DNA of 64,000 nt from Costus lasius (taxonomy: Eukaryota; Streptophyta; Magnoliopsida; Zingiberales; Costaceae). This document shows positions 25,801-40,400 of this stretch, in pieces. The notes under the pieces were generated by a model. That model was not told the DNA's origin. It worked only from the letters and a program-made list of their open reading frames with translations, and did no database searches. The DNA lies in contig CM050447.1 of assembly GCA_027563935.2 (NCBI GenBank), forward strand, positions 15,254,001 to 15,318,000, given 5' to 3'. Made by a program: the position numbers and the translations under genes. Position 1 is the stretch's first letter, and the number at the start of each line of letters is the position of its first letter.

Positions 25801-28800
25801 GCGATCGGGCAGCACGGGTGAGCGGCGGTTCAGTCCAAAATTAGGGTTTGAGCGGCGGTTTATTTAGAAATAAACCGGTCGCTGAGTTTTGAAATCGATT
25901 TGAACCGGTTCAACAGTGGTGAGCGGTTCAATTTCAATTTCGGTCCAGTTCTTGAATTTGGACCGGTTCGACCCCAATTCGGTCGAATCTGGGCCGGTTC
26001 AAGTAGCCGTTAGAAAGCTTATAAAATGTCCTATCTATTGGTACTCTGTGTTGCTTTAAATGACTTGTATATTTTGAGTAATTTGGGTTCTAAGTCTCTG
26101 TCTGACTTGGTTCAGGGTGAATTTGACCGGTTCACTGCAATTCTGTCCGGTTCAGTTGATCTAAGACTGGTTCTCTAGGTTTAGGGATATGTTCTACATG
26201 TTGGTAGTGTTGGTTTTCAAATTAGAATAATTATTGATAGAGTTTATTTACAAATTCATGTTACTGAGGGATTGATCCACTAATCGGCTTGCATTATTTA
26301 ATAATCAATTTGTTGGCTTTTCAAAAGGATCCAGGATAACAGCGTTTGAGGTAGGAATCTTACTCTACTCCTTTGTTACGGTGTCAATAATTATAGGAAT
26401 TGCTGCTTATTCCTTTGATTTGATATATGATGTATATATTAGACTTGATTGACACTGATATCTATTTGACTCGTCTGCTTGTCTTGTTTCTGAAATTCAG
26501 TTGACCTCATTTATCTTATTCATTGGTCATATTCTATTTCTATATGCATGGTTAACAAAGCTGTATTGAGATATCTGATTTATTGGCTTATGAGCATGAT
26601 TGAACAATTGTGTATCTGTGATGTTAACACATGAATATGTGGAACAATTGAATATTTGTTATGTTAAAGTCATGATATATTTTGACCTCTGGATTGGATG
26701 AGTTATTCTCCAGTGGCTTGTTTATCTGAGTTATAGTTCCGACGCGTATTTGCCGGTTAGGGCACCGCCAGTTGTCCTCGGGACAATACTACGGATGTCA
26801 GGTGTTGGACGCAACACTCTGGGCTGTTTAGGACAGTCGTTCCACTGCGTAAGCAACAATGGAAACACTCTGAAAATGAGTGCGGCTCTTAATTGAGATC
26901 TGTTGGCCAGCTTGATAATTTACACGATATTCTATATATTATTTATATATCGTTGTTCTGTCATTGGATATCATGTTATTTGACTCCCTTACCATATTTG
27001 TTGATTTCCTACTTAGCATTTTTTGCTAACTCCCTTTGTTTCTCTTCCAGGTACAGAGTTAGCTTCTGGGAGGGCTAGAGTAGATAGCAGATACCAACCT
27101 GAGTTCAGATAGTCTTTTAGCTCTTATTTCAGTTGATTTATTTACAAATTGGAAAATATGTTTAGAGATTGTATTATAAAACTTATGATGTTAAAGTTTG
27201 GATTATTCTTTAATAAATGATGTTGGATTATTGTAGTTCTTTGGTTCCTATCAATATTGTCATCTCCCTGGGGAACCCTCAGCTAGAGATAGCTGGATTT
27301 ATGCCGGGGCGTGATAATCCTAGTTAAACTATCTCCTATAAGCTAAAGGTTTCATCAGGGTAGTCTATCTGCTAATGCCACATGATGCTACTTAGAGTCA
27401 TCCCTCTTTTTCTATATTGATGTATGTTTTGACTTGCTACCTTTTATGATGAACATATTATTACTACAACATCACCACTTGCTTTCATTTCACTATGACT
27501 ATATGGCTATAACCTCTAATTCCACCACTAACTCATTCGTACTTGTTTATAGGTTTATCATTGTTGTTCGCGAGCTCTTGCTACCTAAGCCCCCTCAACA
27601 AGTCTTCTAACCTCCAATCTTGATATACTCATTGCACAATTTAAAGGTAAACACTCGACTATTCATCCTATTTCTCGTCATATTTCTTGTCACTATTTAT
27701 CAACTAAATATCATGCCCACATTACTTACCATTTTTATATGTTACTATTATTAAAACCTCTCAAGAGGCTACACAAAGACTTACTCTCTAAGGGTAAATG
27801 AACCTTAGTATCTCCTCCTCTTAGAATTTGTCTAATTGCTTACAAGTGAGTATTTACTATTAAATACAATCCCAATGGTGTGGTGGATAGGAAAAAAGCA
27901 TGCCTTGTTGCTAAGAGCATTACCCAAACCTATGAGGTGGACTACTTTAACCCTTTTTCCTAGTTGCTTGGTTGAATTTTGACTTTATTCTCTTCTTGTT
28001 GGCTATAATTCTTGATTATCTATTGCATCAAATGAAAATAAAAAGTGTCTTTCTATTGGGGATCTTGTTGAAGATATTTACAATGGAAAAAACTCTTGTG
28101 TATGTTGTTCAGAGGAGTTAATATGTAAATTGCAGAAAACCATCTATAGTTTAAAAGAAAGTCACAAAGCAAGGTTTTCATAATTCTCATAAATTATTAT
28201 GTCAGTTGGTCATTCATTCAAATTTTACACCTAGATTTGGTATTGTTCTTTTGTTCATCTATGTGGATAATATTTTGTTACTAGGCAATGATATACAAGG
28301 GATTGCTAAAATAAAGAAATACTTGGAGCTTTACTTCAGTCTAAAAGATCATGGGAGACCAATATACATTTTGAGAATTGAAGATACTTTACGAAGTATA
28401 TCTCTCACAATATAGGTATGCTCTAAATTTATCCGAAGAAACTAGTCATTTGGGATGCAAACCAATAGATAAATTATGCATCCTTCAATATACAAAAGGA
28501 GCACTTGAAAAGGGATTATTATACAGGAAAAATGGGGTATATCAAACTTGAAGCTTATACCAATGAAAATTATGCAGGCAGGTGACAAACACGATATTTC
28601 TAGGTTTTGTACTTATGTGGGTGGAAACCTTGTCACTAGAAGAGCAAAAAATAAAATAGTGGCTACGGCAAGTGTGAAGCTATGAGATGATTGATTCAAA
28701 ACTTGTATGAATTTAATCTTCATGTTCTTGTCCAATGACTATTGAGATAATCAATATGCCATTTATATAGCTAGCAATCTAATATTTCACAAAAGGTCAA

Positions 28801-31800
28801 AGAATGTTGAAGCTGATTGTTATTTTGCATAAGAAGCAATGTTAAACAAATAAATATGCATTCCCTGCATCAAATCAGAAGAATAGGTTACTGATATTTT
28901 CAGTAAGGCTCTTAGTTTCATACATTGTGCAAAAAGATAGGTATGTTCAACATCTTTGCTCTAGCTTAAAGAGGAGTATTATAGTTTATGGTTTCCTTTA
29001 TGTATCAATTACTAACTTAAGTTATTGTTATCTCTATCCATTAAGTGAATATATTTATGTATTATTGAAAATCAATAGAACTGAATTCCACTTTTCTATT
29101 CTAACATGGACAATTGTTCACCCAATAAAAGCTAATGACTAGTAAACAAGATACATATGCTAGATAACATTCAATAATTCATCTTTGCATAGAGTAGATT
29201 TCCAAAAATCCAATCTTTTACATGAGAGATCATACCTTATATGTGTTAAGATTATAGAGCTCTAGCAAAATTGTATTTTGTTCAGATAATAATTGGTCAT
29301 CAGTTATATTGTAGAGCAATATGTGCACATCAATACTTACGATGGATATTTTTCAGCAAAAACTTAGTAAGGTTATGTGTGACATACACCTGTTTGCACC
29401 AAAACCATGAATCAAAACTAATGATGGTCCCCTGTTGCCGGCTGTTTGATAACGAACATGATAACCTCGCCAATTCCACATGCTGTGACACAAAAGCATA
29501 TGGACATTAGAAGTGAGGATATGGGAAATTACCTCATGCTTACATGATGAACCGCTAGTTCATTTTTTATCCTTTCCCGCAAGAACTTATATGCATCTAA
29601 GAGTATGAGAAAAAAACATGTGTATGTGAGTAAGTAATCATTCTCTAGAATCTCAATTGAAAGGTCAAAGACATCAGAAATTTTTATTAAGTTCACCGTG
29701 GCATACTAAGGAGAACTGACAGAAACTAATTTACCAGATTTTTTATAAGGGCATTTACTGAACTAAGCAAATATGTATGTGAAATGAAAAACATAAAGAA
29801 ACAGAGAACATGATGACTCCTTTGTGCATAGTCAACAACCGTGCAAATAACACTATTGAGCACTAGATGACTAGACTCATAATGAAAGGTTTCACTTAGA
29901 CTTATAGTGTTGATTATCATGATTACTTTCACTTGTTTCTCATCTTAACTTCGTTCCAATACTTTTATACCTAGTATGAATTATAGTGTTGATTATCATG
30001 ATTATTTTCACTTGTTTTTCATCTTAACTTTGTTCGAGTACTTTTTTTACCTAGTATGAATCTTGATTGACAATTGCATCTCAATGTTAAGAATAATTTT
30101 CTATATTGTGATAAACTAAGGGAATTCAACTAGAGAAATCTTTAGGGTATGTTTGCTATGAGAGAGATGATTTATTAACTTCACAAAGCTATGAATGGTC
30201 TTGAGTAAAGACAAGAATTTGATTTCACAAATCTTCACAAGTTGCCAGTGTACCAGGTTTCTCATATAATAAATCTAATTTATTCCATTTTTTTAATGGT
30301 CAAAGGTCTTCTACAATTCTTATCCCTACTGTTATGTGGAGATATTTTGTACACTGGCTATTGTACTATAAGAGAACTTAGACACTAAGAAGCATCTTCT
30401 CAGTCATTTTGTTACTAAAGGCCTTGATGCACTTTATATTTCTTAGGGATTAAAGTTGTGTAACAAACTGATAATGTCATTCTTTATTAGAGAAAGACAC
30501 TATCGATCTTCTAAAGGACGATAGTCCTGCTGATTATTAACTTGTGGTGTTCCCTATCTTTTCTAGATTACAAGCTGAAATATGAGGAGATTTTAGAGAA
30601 GGCTAATCTTGGAAAATATCATTTTCTACTAAGAAAACTGTATAGTACTATACATATAGTGTTGATATGTTTGGTCCTAGTACCGCATGGTGTCAATGCA
30701 TCATAATATCCTATACATACTGGTTCGAGACGAAGACTAGTACACCAATACATAACAAGATTTTAAACTTGGATGTTTCTAATAAGAGGCCTATCTTAGG
30801 TTTTACACTTAATTTAATGGAAATTTATCACTTGGGAAAATAAAAAAAATGTTGTGACAAGATAAAATTGTGAAGTATAGTATAAGGGTTTAACACTCAC
30901 TAGTTGTGAAATTTTAATCTTCCAAAAGAATGTAGACTCTTTTATCTTATGCCTATGTCAATGTATCGTAATAGTTACTTTGTGATTTATGTTGCTAGTA
31001 ATCTGATGTGTTTCGCAAGTGCACGGACAAGACGAAGCTGCCCATAAAATTTCATGCAAATCGGAGCATGTTTAGAAAAATATGGCCCCCCATAAAATAT
31101 TTTATGGCCATATTTTTCAGACGAACAGAAGAAATCACGCCCTATCTGTAATTTTCATCAAGGCCATATCAGATATCCAACATAAAGTTTCATGGCCCGG
31201 GTGTGAAATATTTCACGGCCATGAAAAATTTTATGGCCGGCCATGAAATATTTCACGGCCGTAATTCTAAAACCCAGAATTGAACAGAAAAAATATGGCC
31301 GCCCGTGAAAATTACGGGTAGGGCGTGATTTCTTCTGTTCGTCTGAAAAATATGACCGTAAAATATTTTAAGGGGGGGGGGGCATATTTTTCTAAACATG
31401 CTCCGATTTGCATGAAATTTTATGGGCAGCTTCGTCTTGACTTGTAGAATTCATCCACATGCTTGGATTCATCAAAATCTACCAATTTGTGGGCGTTTTC
31501 ACCTGAAATATGACAGAAGCAAAGAAAGATGAAGATTCCGAACAAACAAAAGATTTTAAGCCAAAATGAGTAAAAACATGATAAAAAAGAAAGATAATTG
31601 ATGGTAAAATTGTACTAAAAATACTATATAAATGCATGTCATCATAACCTCACATTTGTTTCGTGAGTGGATATGCTTGTATTTTTGCCTTCCTTTATAC
31701 ACAACAAGCTCATGTTTACTATATATATGCTCAAGCTTGAGGGCAGTAATTGAATACATTTACGTCCCTGGCTATACATTCTTTAATGTAATTCTATTTA

Positions 31801-32753
31801 TTTGTTTCAACCATGAGTACCATCAGGATTTTGAACGTTCTAAACCCAGAGTATAAAAAGGTTATTAAAGGGGTAGCTTAAAATAGGATGGAAAGGGACC
31901 AGTTATAGGTTCCACCAGATCAAATTGATGAGTCTGGTTGCAAAAGATCTACGTCTAATATAAGGTACTCTGAACAAACGCAAGGGTTTTACATTAGAAT
32001 AGTTGGTCCTAGACACCAAACGACAAAGCAGTAGGCCATTCAATCGGATAGAATCTCGATACTAGACGTAAAAGAATAACAAGGTTGGCTTCACGTAATG
32101 CCTTCCAGTAGCGAGGTAAGAGTCAACCTGAAAGATTAGTAGTTTTTTTTTTTTAAAAAAAAAAAGATTAGTAGTTTTCGTTGTCTTTTCGGTTCTAGAA
32201 TAATAAATAACCGTAAATACAACAATATTGATAATAGCGAAAATAAATAAATAAATGAACTACGTTTGACTTTGTGAAAGCCACTCACAACTTTGTTACA
32301 TTATCCAATCATCAAAAATTTTTTTTTTCAATCATCAAATTTAAGTTGCGGCATTATCTGTCACATTCCGAATTGAAATATAAAATAAAGAGGCACATAT
32401 TTGCTAATTAAGCGTCTTTCGAAGTTTCGATTAAAGAACAAAACCAGCGGACCAAGGAAATCAGTAAAGCGTTACCGAGTGCGAACTTCAGATTCTTGTG
32501 AGGCACCGCTGCCAACCGCGGAATCGGACGATCTTTTCTCTTTGTCAATTCCTTTCGTCGAATCCCTCAAGCATCGAATGGAGCGGTACCCAACCGAATC
32601 AAACTGAAGGGGGAATGGGGCATGCTTCGGACTTGAGATTGTCTTCGGGAGGAGACCCAAACCGAAGACAATTCCTTGATTGCGAGGACGAGGAGAGGGA
32701 AGACGAGAACAAGCGTTGGAGAACGAGAGGGAAGGGGAGCCGAGGCTCGCCAT
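9774..32753 (-). CDS. CLD1: Chlorophyll dephytylase 1-like chloroplast alpha/beta hydrolase, eight exons over 23 kb
   Basis: Eight minus-strand exons join in frame with GT-AG introns: 32753-32476, 29482-29390, 18706-18495, 15843-15699, 15623-15551, 10292-10146, 10043-9918 and 9842-9774, giving 380 codons. Exon 1 is Ser/Arg-rich (MASLGSPSLSFSNACSRLPS), like a chloroplast transit peptide. Next come the oxyanion strand LVLIHGFGAN (about 114-123), IDLIGYGYSDKPNPK, the nucleophile elbow CNSIGG with Ser192, acid Asp327 in WGSKDPWEP and His355 in NVGHCPQ. So all triad residues are present. The order and motifs match plant At5g38520-type proteins, reported to remove phytol from chlorophyll during turnover. 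I assign the subfamily by recall; another plastid alpha/beta hydrolase is the alternative. Introns of 10.7, 5.3, 3.0 and 2.7 kb are packed with transposons, yet every junction and phase is intact, so the gene is probably functional. Confidence 0.88.
14250..14592 (+). pseudogene. Ty1/copia integrase C-terminal fragment
   Basis: In the intron 10293-15550 of the hydrolase gene, one plus-strand frame contains FSAKSSHLFFVGYAAHQ, GFPCYDPP and then LLKCNILFF. This follows the copia integrase tail pattern (FLGY...GYRCYDP...V.RDV.F.E). It is followed by a Ser/Pro-rich linker, as expected before the reverse transcriptase. No RT follows and no LTR ends were found, so it is a fossil fragment. The rest of this intron (10293-14249 and 14593-15550) shows nothing I recognise. 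Confidence 0.55.
16847..16930. repeat. Tandem duplication, 2 x 42 bp
   Basis: Copies at 16847-16888 and 16889-16930 begin GCCCAAATG(C/T)AGCATTAG and end AATTTCAT, differing at only a few positions. They lie at the right end of a GC-rich block (about 16270-16990) inside the hydrolase intron 15844-18494. That block begins CCCCGTTTGGCGCTGCATTC and looks transposon-derived, but I could not define its ends. Confidence 0.75.
16980..17368. mobile_element. Foldback MITE with arms of about 180 bp
   Basis: The left arm starts GAAAAAATTTCTTAGGCAAG. The reverse complement of the right arm starts GAAAAAATTTCTAGGCAGGT. Similarity continues through AGATTAAAATRRAT, ATAAAYATATTTTTAT, AGTATTATC and TTCTTATTATC towards the centre, so almost the whole element folds on itself. 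No coding content. A target duplication could not be resolved. Long arms suggest a Mutator-like or unclassified foldback MITE. It lies inside the hydrolase intron 15844-18494. Confidence 0.7.
18044..18072. repeat. (AT)n microsatellite
   Basis: An uninterrupted AT dinucleotide run of about 29 bp follows an ACACACATACATAC stretch, in the same hydrolase intron. Confidence 0.9.
19822..19862. repeat. (AT)n microsatellite
   Basis: A perfect TA dinucleotide run of about 41 bp in the 10.7 kb hydrolase intron, about 290 bp before the hAT insertion. The sequence around 19590-19680 resembles that around 29040-29090 (TTATGTATTATTGA.AATC), probably fragments of the same LTR family. Confidence 0.9.
20476..20930. 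mobile_element. 455-bp hAT-type MITE nested in the hAT element
   Basis: Flanked by ATGTTGAG at 20468-20475 and 20931-20938, an exact 8-bp duplication. The ends read TAAGGCCTGCAAAA and, in reverse complement, TAGGGGTGGCAACA, an imperfect inverted repeat. Subterminal regions are built of GGGTCGGGT/ACCCGACCC and GGGTACCCG palindromes on both sides of an AT-rich core. Non-coding. Because it splits the older hAT element it is the younger insertion. Confidence 0.85.
21984..24000 (-). pseudogene. hAT transposase remnant (BED finger, DUF659-like domain, C-terminal part), broken
   Basis: Reading the minus strand from the right: a BED-type zinc-finger start (CIHCHKVFKSGGATRVK) around 23910-23970 has an in-frame TAA directly after it. 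Then a frame at 23488-22871 carries GVTLMCDAWTGP, VIEEIGPQYIMQLITYNDSN and LDFSYNIW, the pattern of the DUF659 domain of plant hAT transposases. Frames at 22785-22480 (FWDSVANICTVVEPLYVVLR) and 22280-21984 (AYYLNPPYQYRY) continue the transposase in other frames. The frame changes and the stop make it a pseudogene. Confidence 0.8.
24274..24551. repeat. CCACCGAC palindromes in the hAT subterminal region
   Basis: CCACCGAC and its complement GTCGGTGG pair as a short hairpin at 24274-24294. A larger hairpin lies at 24493-24551, with arms CCACCGACATTTATTGTT and AACAATAAGTGTCGGTGG around a short GC-richer loop. A degenerate copy (TCTCGGTGGC) lies between them. Further right, at about 24617-24720, is another inverted repeat of CGGTTTTCATCAAAA with its complement. 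Such clustered subterminal repeats are typical transposase-binding regions; this role is inferred. Confidence 0.65.
24965..27316. mobile_element. Solo LTR of a gypsy-type retrotransposon, 2.35 kb, with 5-bp target duplication
   Basis: The block starts TGTAATAACC and ends GGGGCGTGATA. ATCCT lies on both sides (24960-24964 and 27317-27321). The ending resembles the GGGCGTGACA end of the gypsy LTRs later in this window, with one base changed. No internal domain follows, so it looks like a solo LTR left by LTR-LTR recombination. The interior has a GC-richer segment at 25240-25850 ending in AAACCGGTC-type repeats (GAACCGGTTC), and a tRNA-like segment near its start. It lies in intron 2 of the hydrolase gene. 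Confidence 0.75.
25128..25196 (-). other. tRNA-like segment inside the solo LTR
   Basis: On the minus strand the sequence contains an A-box-like CAGCCCAATGGTTAGA and, about 35 bp on, a B-box GGTTCGAGCCCC. The spacing and T-arm-like sequence are those of a tRNA. The outer ends do not pair as an acceptor stem, so it is not a functional tRNA gene. A tRNA-derived promoter insert or SINE-head relic are possible explanations. Confidence 0.45.
27640..28960 (+). pseudogene. Ty1/copia reverse transcriptase and RNase H fossil
   Basis: Read in shifting frames the plus strand gives VFTIKYNPNGVVDRKKACLV (RT start), ITQTYEVDYFNPF, LICKLQKTIYSLKES and LFIYVDNILLLGNDIQGIAK. The last is the copia active-site region with YVDD changed to YVDN. 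RNase H follows as EAYTNENYAG and YVGGNLVTRR, then NIFHKR-like and DIFSKALS motifs near 28900. Frameshifts and stops are frequent, so it is long dead. It lies in the hydrolase intron 18707-29389. Confidence 0.8.
29902..30060. repeat. Tandem duplication, 2 x about 79 bp
   Basis: Copies start TTATAGTGTTGATTATCATG at 29902 and 29981 and end CCTAGTATGAA, with few differences. It is in intron 1 of the hydrolase gene and has no other recognised function. Confidence 0.85.
31028..31439. mobile_element. 412-bp foldback element with near-identical arms
   Basis: The left arm begins CAAGACGAAGCTGCCCATAA, and the right arm in reverse complement begins identically. Identity continues through TTCATGCAAATCGGAGCATG and TCAGACGAACAGAAGAAATC, about 130 bp with few differences. 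One is a G run of 11 at 31372-31382 against six C on the other arm. The centre repeats GAAATATTTCACGGCC and its complement. No coding content and no clear target duplication. It lies in intron 1 of the hydrolase gene. The high arm identity implies a recent origin or ongoing arm correction. Confidence 0.75.
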
Positions 32754-33640
32754 GACTGACTCTCCCCCTCTCTCGTACTCGTACTCGCTGCGTGGGGGGC
32801 TTGAAAAGGGGGCACTTGTCGCGCGGAGAATCACGGGTGCGGGCCGTGCGGCTAGGTGGATTGCCTGCTGCGAGAAATGGCGTCAAGATTCCGATTTGTG
32901 GCGATAAGCGAGTGCATTTTAAAATCTATTTTTTTTTCTCGAGCCTTCGAAACAAAAATGCTCGAATTAAATTTCCTATTTATTAATAAAATCAATTCGA
33001 TTTTACTTCTCAATCAACTCATAATTGTTTAAAAAATCTAAATAAAACCGAGCCCATCTCAAACGTTATTTCCAAAAAATTTACACCAAAATTTGAAACC
33101 TTATTCATATATTAAATATTTACATATATATATATATTATATCAAAATAAATTTCATATATTTAAGATATCAATAATAACCATAGTTAAAAAATATTATT
33201 TAACATAAATAGAGATACATGCATAAATATCAATAAGAACATTCATGACAACACTATGCCTCTGAGAGGCACAATTTTATAAAAGGGTCCTAGCATATAT
33301 TATACATGAATCACAAAACTTATAATCCATCCTCTTCTCCCCCCTTCGTTCGCAGCTTTCTCTGAATCTCCGCCAAAGTCACATAAAGCGAGATGGTGGC
33401 TGCGACGTCGAGGGACACAAAGAAATCTTCGTTGACGAGAGACAGTGACTACGGCAACAAGGGATGTGGAGATATCCCACCTCCGTTTAAAAGTTTTTTC
33501 CTGTCTTAAGAGTCCAGTCCATTTTCTAAGGAGAGTTTTTCTATAAATTTTCACAAATCCTTCGTGATATTATTGGATCACCTACGTGTCGTGCTAAATC
33601 AATCTAAGTTATGACTGGTATATTGGCCTAAATCAATATT
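32754..33640. promoter_or_regulatory. Upstream region of the hydrolase gene, meeting the tubulin 3' end
   Basis: The hydrolase start at 32753 faces this region, and the alpha-tubulin transcript on the same strand should end near 33600-33750, so the hydrolase promoter must lie within it. The first 200 bp next to the ATG are GC-rich (leader); beyond that it is AT-rich. No TATA box is convincing. Short frames at 33300-33554 look random. Confidence 0.4.
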
Positions 33641-33811
33641 TTAAACACAAACCATAGTACTTTATTAACACAATAATAGGTTCAATAACAACTGCAACAT
33701 GGAATCCAACAAAAGACAGCTTACGAATGATGATGATGTAATTTCAACTTAAGATGCATAAGAGCGCAACTTAAACAGAACAGGCAATCACGAAGAAGCA
33801 ACCACAGGAGC

Positions 33812-36662
<2,851 letters not shown>

Positions 36663-37493
36663 CTTCCTCTTCCTGGATCAACTCTCCACGACGCGCTCGC
36701 TTGCGAAGGCGGAGCTTTCGTGGGAGGGAGCGAGAACAGAGGAAGAGGAAGGCTCGTCAGCGATTCAGCTCTCGCTGCGCCCCGCGGGTGGGCAGGATCT
36801 TATTGGCAAAGTCGATCGAGAAGGAGAACCGGACCCACCACGACTCCGGTGGGACCCAGCACAACTTGGAATCTGGACGGCTTTCCCCATCTCGAGAGGT
36901 CGTCAGCGCTATCTGCTTCACGGGCGTCTTTTGCCGCTCCTGTCACTCGTACCCGTCTTTCAATAGAAAAATATTATGATCGGTAACTTATGGAATTTAT
37001 CAATTTATTAATTATAATATTATGTTTTTATATACAAATAATTATGTATAAAAATTATATATTTTTACCAATTATGTCAGCACAGATGGGCAAATTACCA
37101 AATTGCTCGCTGCTTAGCGGGCTTGAGGGACCTCGATATTGTATAATGTTTGGGCCCAATTCCATTTGTCAGAAACAATTGTATATGGGCTATAATGTTT
37201 GTGCTTATATATTACAATGCCAATAAAGGCCTTTTATATAGACTTTTTTTTTCCAAAAAAAAAAGTCGTTGACTTGATTTCAAAGTGTTTGACCCATAAA
37301 TGCTTATTGGATGCAGATTTGGATCCTAGTGGACATGCTCCGAATCCGATTTGATGCCGTCAGGTAGAGGAATGTAGAGCCAATCCAAAGAGGGAGAGAA
37401 AAGGCGAGGGCGACGAGGTAGAAGAAAGGATTTCCTCTTTCCTTCCTCCGTCCCACCGTTCGCGCTTTCGGTTGCTGCCTTCCGCCCTTTCCC
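36663..37493. promoter_or_regulatory. Shared divergent promoter region, tubulin (minus) and APR-like (plus)
   Basis: The two start codons face away from each other across 831 bp, so both promoters must lie here. The tubulin-proximal 250 bp are GC-rich leader sequence. The centre (about 36980-37260) is AT-rich with a T/A homopolymer near 37241-37263. The APR-like side is again purine-rich leader. No element was assigned with confidence. Confidence 0.5.
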
Positions 37494-40400
37494 ATGGCCG
37501 GATGCTCTCGGGGTCTCCTCGCTCTCTTCCTCCTATTCCCCGTCTCCCCTCTCTTCTTCCCCCACCTAACCTCCGCGGCCGTGGCACCGGCTTTCTGCCC
37601 TCGTTCGGAGCTCCCCTTCCTCAGCCCCCTCGGATCTCAATGCCCTCGCTGGATCGAGCTGTCTCCGCCTGAGGAGGTGCGCTTCTTTCTCACTCTTTAG
37701 CCTATCTGCTCCTGCTTTTTGCCTCTCCGGTTGTGTATTATTGTCCAAAAGCTGGGAGCTTCGTTCTTGCATGTTGTGGTTCTTTTATGGGTTTGCGCTG
37801 GCTTATGATATTCGCATCCGGTTCGCACATGGCCCTTCATTTGATTTTTAAGTTTCGACATGCTTGGTGCCCTGTGTCTCGATGTTGAAATTTGATGATT
37901 GGCGCTATTTTTCTCTCTGTTATTTAACTGGAGGAAGGACATATTTGTACCATATTTTTCTTTCCTTAGTTATTTGTGTTGAAGTTTTTGAGAAGCATTT
38001 TTGTTTTGAAATATACAAGCAGAAGCTTTTACTTATTTTCAGTGATTTTTTTAGGGATTTATTTTAAGTTTCTCGAGTATAATATATATGCACACATCAA
38101 TTTATTGAACGAAAAAGAACTAGCTTGTTCTGAAGTTGGATTAAAAAGGCAGCGAAGAGCAAGTGATGAGTTCCGGCTACAAACTAGGTCGCTGACTCGT
38201 TTTAGATTCCTATTTTCTGGTATCCATGTGAAATTCTAATTAATTCAAACACTTGGAAATTTAATTATTCAATGGGCACTTAGTTTATTCCTTTTGTTCA
38301 TTAGCTTATCTCAGATGCTAATTATACCTGCTTTATCATAGAAAAGTTGAGAATATGCTAAGCCTATAATTCTTTTGCTAGTTAGAGAGCAATCTGAAAT
38401 GCACTTGCCATTTTACAAGAGTGTAACCTATATATAATGCATAGTATTTGCCAACGGGTTTTGTCATTGCCCATGTTGCCTAGGTATCAAAATTTTGGCC
38501 TAAGATGAATCAGTTCCAATCAATTTGTGACAAAATTTATGAAGCATTGTATGACTATGTTGCATCCTGCAGGCAAAACTTCAATTACGCATGCTATATA
38601 GGACCAATTTCAGCTATCTGTCCTTTAGGCCGTGAATCCTAGGAAGGGAAAGCAAAGGGAAAGGGAAAAAACTGGCTTTTCCCTTATTTCCTTAAGTGGG
38701 AAAAAAAGAGCAAGAAGTGGAGGGAAAAAAATCCTATCTTTTTCTTCGTTCTAGTTCTATCTAAACCACATAACTATTTTTCCTTCTAATTTTCCCTTCC
38801 TTTCATTTCTCTTTCTCCACTAGGAAACAGTGCTAAAGCCTAACAATCAGCTACTAATCGAGATATATGCACTATAGTCTTGGCGGGTTAGAGTACATCT
38901 TGTAGACTGCCAATTTAGTGGTTAGAGTACAATTTATGCAAAAAGTACATTGAGAATGAGAAGCAGATATTTGTGATGGAGTGCATTCTCCGAAGAAATT
39001 TTGAAAGAAAAATGTGTACGGCCTTCCTTAAGACTATAAATCTTATAAAATTTCATGAAAATATTTAAATATTTTGGGAAGGATCAATACAATAAGCAAG
39101 TAAAAGGCGAAGGAAAAAACCTATACTTAATTTCAGTAATTTCAAACAAATTCACTATTTAAATCTATTAGCTAGTGCTGAATTGTATTCTGGTGCTTGC
39201 ACAGAGAGTGGTGCAATTTAATGAGTCAATCGATTGGTGTTTCTTCAACTATTTGAATCAAGATGTTTAGTTCGATTTTAAAACACTACCATTTCTTGAT
39301 TTCATTGCATCTGATTTGTCTAATCATTTTGAAGGTGAGTGGAGACACATTTGAAGAAGTGAATTCTCGTGATCAAAATTCTTGCTGTTCTGTTCTCTTC
39401 TACGCAACTTGGTGCCCTTTCTCATACAAAACTCGACCTACTTTTGATGCTCTTAGCTCCATGTTTCCTCAAATAAAACACTTCTTAGTTGAAGAATCAT
39501 CAGTTGATCCCAGGTATGTTGTTGCGAGGTTAATTTGTTTAACAATCTTTATCAAAATGTCTGTCCAACCTTTGTAAACCTTGCTATTTCTTATGAAGCT
39601 TTTATCTTGGTATGCAGTGTTCTCTCGAGAAATGGTATTCACAGCTTTCCTGCTATAATTCTGATCAATGGGACAACAAGATTTCGATATCATGGGTCTA
39701 AGAATATCACTTCCCTGGTTAATTTCTATAAGGAAAGTACAGGTAACATGCTCTCTGGTGCATTTATTTCTTAGGCATGATATTTTAATGTCCGCCATCT
39801 CTTCAAGCGCCAATATCTTCTATGCATATAGGAGAAGCTAGTCTTTTTGATATTTTCTTGGACTTGACCTTGTTTAGGTTTGGGTTCAAGTCTGGCAATT
39901 GGCAAACACGGCACTGAGTTTCTTTGACTATGTAGTACATTTGGCTGTATAATAATAGATCAACTGCTGCCTTCTCAAATTGATTTGCGCTGGTATTTGT
40001 TATTTCTGTCTTGCACACGTTCAAGACTCTTCTGAGTAAATACACGTTCTAAGATTGCCTGACTCAACCTTAAATTTTACTTATTACCTGTATTCTGTTG
40101 GTTCCTTTAATCTTCAGTCTCAAGCTTAACTTGGCAATTTATGCACAGGTTTGGAACCATTCATACAGCTGGAGGTAGACCAGGCCAATCATGGGAATCC
40201 GAGGACCCATGTACTTCAGTTTGATTCTGCGAGGGAGTTTATAGTCAAGGAGCCATACTTGGCATTTGGCATGCTATTCATCTGCCTGAGGATAATCATA
40301 TGCTCCTTACCAGTGATATACTTTCGTATAAAAGCTTTCTGGGCCTCGTATTCCTGCCATCTCAACTTGAGGTTCCTCCGTGAATCAAGTCAGCTTCTGG

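Noticed and set aside
25557..25844. 95-codon plus-strand frame in the solo LTR
   Set aside because: GC-rich leader-like part of an LTR; overlapping frames exist on both strands and no domain is recognisable.
32401..32986. Plus-strand frames of 64-85 codons over hydrolase exon 1
   Set aside because: Antisense shadows of the GC-rich transit-peptide exon and leader.
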